DNA from: Eupeodes corollae
Lineage: Eukaryota; Arthropoda; Insecta; Diptera; Syrphidae
DNA: 64,000 nucleotides
Reading direction: 5' to 3'
NCBI RefSeq assembly: GCF_945859685.1
Contig: NC_079147.1
Span: 48,986,177-49,050,176 of the forward strand
In this document: one piece after another, positions 59,752 through 64,000 of the stretch
Layout: every line of letters begins with the position of its first letter
Position numbering within the stretch: the stretch's first letter is position 1
Translations under genes and position numbers: made by a program
Notes under the pieces: generated by a model
Told to the model about the DNA's origin: nothing
Databases searched by the model: none
The model's input: the letters and a program-made list of their open reading frames with translations, nothing else

Positions 59752-62700
59752 CTTACTTACTTAAGGTGGCGCTACAGTCCTGTGTGAAGTAGGGCCTCAC
59801 CCAACAAACTTCTCCATCTAGCTCGGTCCCTAGCTAGATGTCTCCAGTTTCGTGCTCCAAGTTGGGTGAGGTCACTTTCCACTTGTACGCGCCACCTGAT
59901 CCGCGGTCTTCCTCTACGGCGCTATCCTGTGGGGTTGGATTCAAAGACTTTCCGGGCCGGAGCATTGGTTTCCATGCGCTCTACGTAACCCAGCCATCTT
60001 AGTCGTTGGACGTTTACCCTTCTAGCCTACGTTCGCTGTACAGCCCGTACAGCTCGTCGTGGCATCTGCTCCTCCACTCTCCTTCGATGCATACGTGACC
60101 GTAGACCAAGGAAAGAACTTTTCTCCCGAACCGACCCGCTTTTGTCATAGTCCATGATTCTGCACCGTATAGCAAGACGGGGATGATAAGGGTCTTATAT
60201 AGCGACACTTTGGTCCTTCGAGAGAGGGCTTTGCCATTCAATTGCTTTCTTAGCCCAAAGAAACAGCGGTTAGCACGAGTTATTCTGAGTTTGATCTCAG
60301 CGCTGGTGTTGTTTTCTGCGTTTACTGTGGAGCTTAGGTAAACGAAGTCCTTGACTACTTCAAAGTTACGCCTGTCGATGATGACGTTTTGACCAAGACC
60401 TCGGTAATGTATGTCCTTTCTTGACGACAGCATGTACTTTGTTTTGCCCTCATTAACCGTTAAACCCATTTTTGCCGCCTCTGCCTCAATACTTACAAAT
60501 GCTCCATTGACATCACGGGTTCTTCCGATTATGTCAATGTCATCCGCATATGCTAGAAATTGGACAGACTTTTGAAAGATAGTGCCTTTAGTTTTGACGT
60601 GTAAGCTCTGCACTATTCTTTCAAGCACGATGTTAAAAACATCGCATGACAGCTCATCACCTTGTCTTAAACTTTTTTGACATCGGAAGGTTCTGTTAAG
60701 TTGTTTCCATACTTTATCAAGCAGCGTGAATTCCCCATGGTCATTGCACAAACGGACGAGTTTGGCAAGAATGCCTAAACTAGACATACAACTATACCGC
60801 TCGCCCCTGTAGATGCTGTCATATGCGGCCTTGAAATCGATGAAAAGATATTGGGTGATTGATTTGGTGTTTTTGAGTTTTTTACTAGGATCTGGCGTTA
60901 TGTGAATATTTGATCGACTGTGGACTTTCCTGGTCTAAAACTAGACTGATAAGTTGTTGACGATAGGCTTTAGACGTTCACACAATACGGCAGAGAAGAT
61001 TTTATAGGCGATGTTAAGTAGACTGATTCCTCTATAGTTGGTGCAGTTAAGAGGGTCTCCTTTTTTCAGGATCGGGCAAACAATACTGAGGTTCCATTCA
61101 TCGGGCATGATTTCTTCCGACCATATCTTACAGATAAGTTGGTGCATGCTCCTAACCAACTTATCTCCAGCTACTTTAAGGACTTCGGCATTCAAGCCAT
61201 CCACTCCATCGGCTTTATTAGACTTCAGCTTAGATATGGCAATCTTCGTCTAAGTCGGGAGGACAAGATTGTTGGCTTTCGTCGTTTGTGTTGAATCATC
61301 CTGCCTGACAGCGGAATCCGGTTCATCCTCACCGTTATACAGTCTGCAGAAGTGGTCCTTCCATATCCTCAGCATTGACTGCGGTTGCACTATGATGTTT
61401 CCACTTTCGTCTTTGCAGCCTTCGGTTCTAGGTTTATGTACCTGTGAATTTCGTTTCACCTGTTCATATAACTTTCGAACTTCATTCCTGCTTTTAAACC
61501 TCTCAACATCTTCGACCGCACGCTTCTCATGCCCTCTCTTTTTCCTTCTCAGAAGTGGGTGTTCCTCTCGCCTCTTATGCTCATAGAGCTCATGAGCAGC
61601 TCTCGTCCTTTTATGCAGCGCCGCTTTGGGTGCCTGTTGTTTGGCTGCATTTGGCTGCCGACATTCCTCATCAAACCAGGGGTTCCTTGTTGGTGGCTGT
61701 TTGAAACCCAGCACATCAGAGGCGGCTTCTCTGATTGCATCTTGGCAATGTTGCCACTGGTTTTCGATACATCGTGTTGGAGGCAGAGAACTTCGAGGGA
61801 GGTTACTTGTAACTCGGTCGGAGAAGGATTCAGCGATCTCTGGCGATTGTAGCCGTTCGACGTTGTACCTTCTCCCAGCACCTCCCTGTTTTGCTATGGG
61901 TCTGGAAACCCCAAGTGCTACCTTGGCTTCAACGAGGTAGTGGTCCGAGTCGATGTTAGCTCCTCCGAAAGTTCGGACATCCGTGATGCTGGAAGCGTGT
62001 CTGACTTCGATCGCAATATGGTCAATCTGGTTGACGGTAGATTGATCTGGAGAAGTCCAAGTTCCTTTGTGGATGTTGAGGCGTAGAAAACGCATACTGG
62101 CTACCATATCGTTTTGCCCCGCAGCAAAATCTATGAGCCTGAATCCGTTGTCGGAAGTGTTGTTGTTCAGGCTGTTTTTGCCGATTATTCCACCAAAGAT
62201 GTCTTGCCTTCCTAGCTTGGCATTAAAGTCGCCCTGGACAATTTTACTATCTAAGAGCTCGAAAAACATATCTTTGGTGTTGTCATCTTTCTCTTCTGTG
62301 GGGGCGGGCGCGCATATCAGGCTAATGTTGCTAAATTTAGCCCTGATGCGTATGGTCATGAGGCGCTCATTGATGCACATATAGCTCAAGACTTTTTGCC
62401 TAAGTCTGGCTTCAATGGCGAAGCAGCATCCAAATAAGCGCTGTTGGTTTTCCAGGTAGCAGTCACCACATTGTAAATATCGCAGTTTTACATCCTCTTT
62501 TTGCCCGGCTGGCCCATTCCACCGTATTTCCTGGATGTCATTGATGTCTGGTTGCTATAACTAGGGCCTCCGCCAGTTGTTCGTCTGAACGTCGCGTCGT
62601 CTATTAGGGACCTAACATTCCACGTGCATATCCGAAGCTCGTTGTCCTTAATTCGTTTGCGTAGGTTGTCAACAGTAAATTCGTCCGTATCCGAGGCTTG

Positions 62701-63149
62701 TTGGTGCTTCGAAACTATGATGTTTTTACGTGGCCAGGAAGTCACCCCGACGGCACAACCCCCAACCTGGAGGGCCAGATCCTTAGTATAACTCCAAAGA
62801 AGGGGAGCCGGATGAACCGCTCCTTATAGGCCTGGGCTTCGAATATGTCGAAGAAGCCCTATAAGGTGTTCACTAAGTAGTTCGACCTTACTGGAACTGT
62901 AGACGCCACCGTTGATTCTATCTCGAGAATTCGTCCGCTGCCGCCTGGATAAGGAGAGGTGCCTTAGTGGAAACACCTCTCACCCCCTCTCTCGTTTGCT
63001 GTCCCCAAGAACTTTCCACTGTTGTTGAACCCAATCTCCAGTTGAGGTACTAGGGGAGGTGAGAGTAGGAGTTGATAGACAGAGGTGGGTTTTGAGAAAA
63101 ACCTGTGGACGCTTGTGTCCTCTTGAATGCACATGTCTACCATTTGAAC
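59752..63149 (-). mobile_element. Near full-length RTE-clade LINE (3.4 kb)
   Basis: Read on the minus strand. The 5' end matches that of the copy at 18241. The endonuclease begins RICTWNVRSL near 62630 and continues at 62389-61650 (ISLICAPAPTEEKDDN, IVQGDFNAKLGR, VNQIDHIAIEV, IDSDHYLVEAKVAL). A linker follows (PPTRNPWFDEEC; 61549-61250). RT boxes include DGLNAEVLKVAGDKL at 61204, MPDEWNLSIVCPILKKGDPL, NYRGISLLNIAYKIFSAVLC, and YADD at 60550-60539. The C-terminal part reads YKTLIIPVLLYGAESW. The 3' end is GGACTGTAGCGCCACCTTAA plus (GTAA)n. Several frameshifts are present, but it is the least decayed RTE copy here. It lies in the GILT intron, antisense to the gene. Confidence 0.88.
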
Positions 63150-64000
63150 AATTAGTGTGTAATTATTTTGGCCATTATAAATCTATTTTGGATTAAATCC
63201 ACCCATTGAATGAAATTTAGGAAAATTATTTTAACAGTTTATGTATTTTGCATTTTATCATAAATGTCATTGCTGTACGCAATCAAATTTACATCGCCTT
63301 TTCCTCTTATGGATTTTATAATATATTTGTTGCATTTTCCACAGGTTTATTAATTATTATTAAACCACCCTCCTTCTGCCATTTTTGGAAAATACCTCCA
63401 TACGTATGGTTTACAAAAACTTAATCATCAGTATCATTTATCTAACGATATCTTAAATCCCTTTTTCGAAAATATTGAACGTTTTTGAAAAGAGATTTAT
63501 AAATAATAATATCATGACATGAACATAAGCTTCCCGCAAAAGGCTTTTTCGGAATATTTTCCATGAATGAATGAACGAATATGTGTAGTGTAGGCTTAAG
63601 CCCTATTGCATAAATATCTTAAACCGAATGACCTAACAATTATTATTATGCCGTTGAATACTGTACTTTGAGCATAGGTGAATATATCTAGGGCACGATA
63701 CGATACGATTTGAATTGATATGAGTGTGTTTTAATGAGGAACATGAACCTCCGCACTTCAATAGTCTCGCTTTCTAGAGTCTCAATAACCTTTTTGCCAA
63801 ATCAATTGACATCAAAACAATAAAACAGAGAATATGATTTCATTCATTCACCAAAGGTATTAGTTTTACAACCTATATGGTCCTTTGGTCCTTTCAATAT
63901 ACTCTATTCGCATCGGTTTTCATTTAACAACACTATAATAATTACAGAGTGACCATATTTTGAAAATTTAATGTTTTCGAAGCACATTTTATGTTCTGTT
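63150..64000. other. Right edge, no feature recognised
   Basis: AT-rich, presumably still GILT intron. I looked for the expected final GILT exon and did not find it. Confidence 0.45.

Overview
The window is eukaryotic nuclear DNA from an insect, most likely a brachyceran fly. It is AT-rich, its genes have short GT-AG introns, and the three host genes read like their Drosophila counterparts. Most of the window is transposable-element (TE) sequence of different ages, often one element inside another, so the genome is probably large and repeat-rich.

Host genes. (1) 4549-15627, plus strand: the E2/E3 hybrid ubiquitin ligase UBE2O, ten visible coding exons, first exon(s) missing on the left. A 6.7-kb intron (6770-13507) carries two or three LINE relics, a gypsy fragment and a mariner-like relic. 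(2) 30662-28487, minus strand: translation initiation factor eIF3d in four exons, 561 codons. Its second intron has a GT donor but no usable AG acceptor. (3) 48786-59131 and onward, plus strand: a GILT-family lysosomal thiol reductase with four visible exons. Its second intron (9.6 kb) holds a LINE and two Helitrons. The next intron holds a near full-length RTE LINE, and the last exon(s) lie beyond the right edge.

TE layout. 1-1200: two MITE families. 2777-3259: a tRNA-derived SINE with target-site duplication (TSD) and a poly(A) insert inside it. 17200-21620: nested RTE LINEs. 21890-23280: a tandem array, a shared repeat and a Tc1 relic. 23830-27080: MITE copies, one split by a hAT-like element. 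27180-27790: SINE plus RTE fragment. 31770-37800: a LINE relic split by an RTE copy and by a 2.8-kb DNA transposon with a nearly intact, unusual transposase. 39147-39933: second Harbinger-like MITE. 42940-46960: a LINE split by a LOA-like LINE with a 13-bp TSD. 49616-56930: LINE, Helitron, Helitron. 57600-63149: shared repeat and RTE copies.

The most interesting items are the TA-flanked DNA transposon at 34577-37355, whose coding region I cannot place in a well-known superfamily; the 3' tail shared by the tRNA-SINE and the RTE LINEs, which suggests the RTE machinery mobilises the SINE; and the eIF3d intron that seems to end in TG. All assignments come from reading the sequence; no database search was run.
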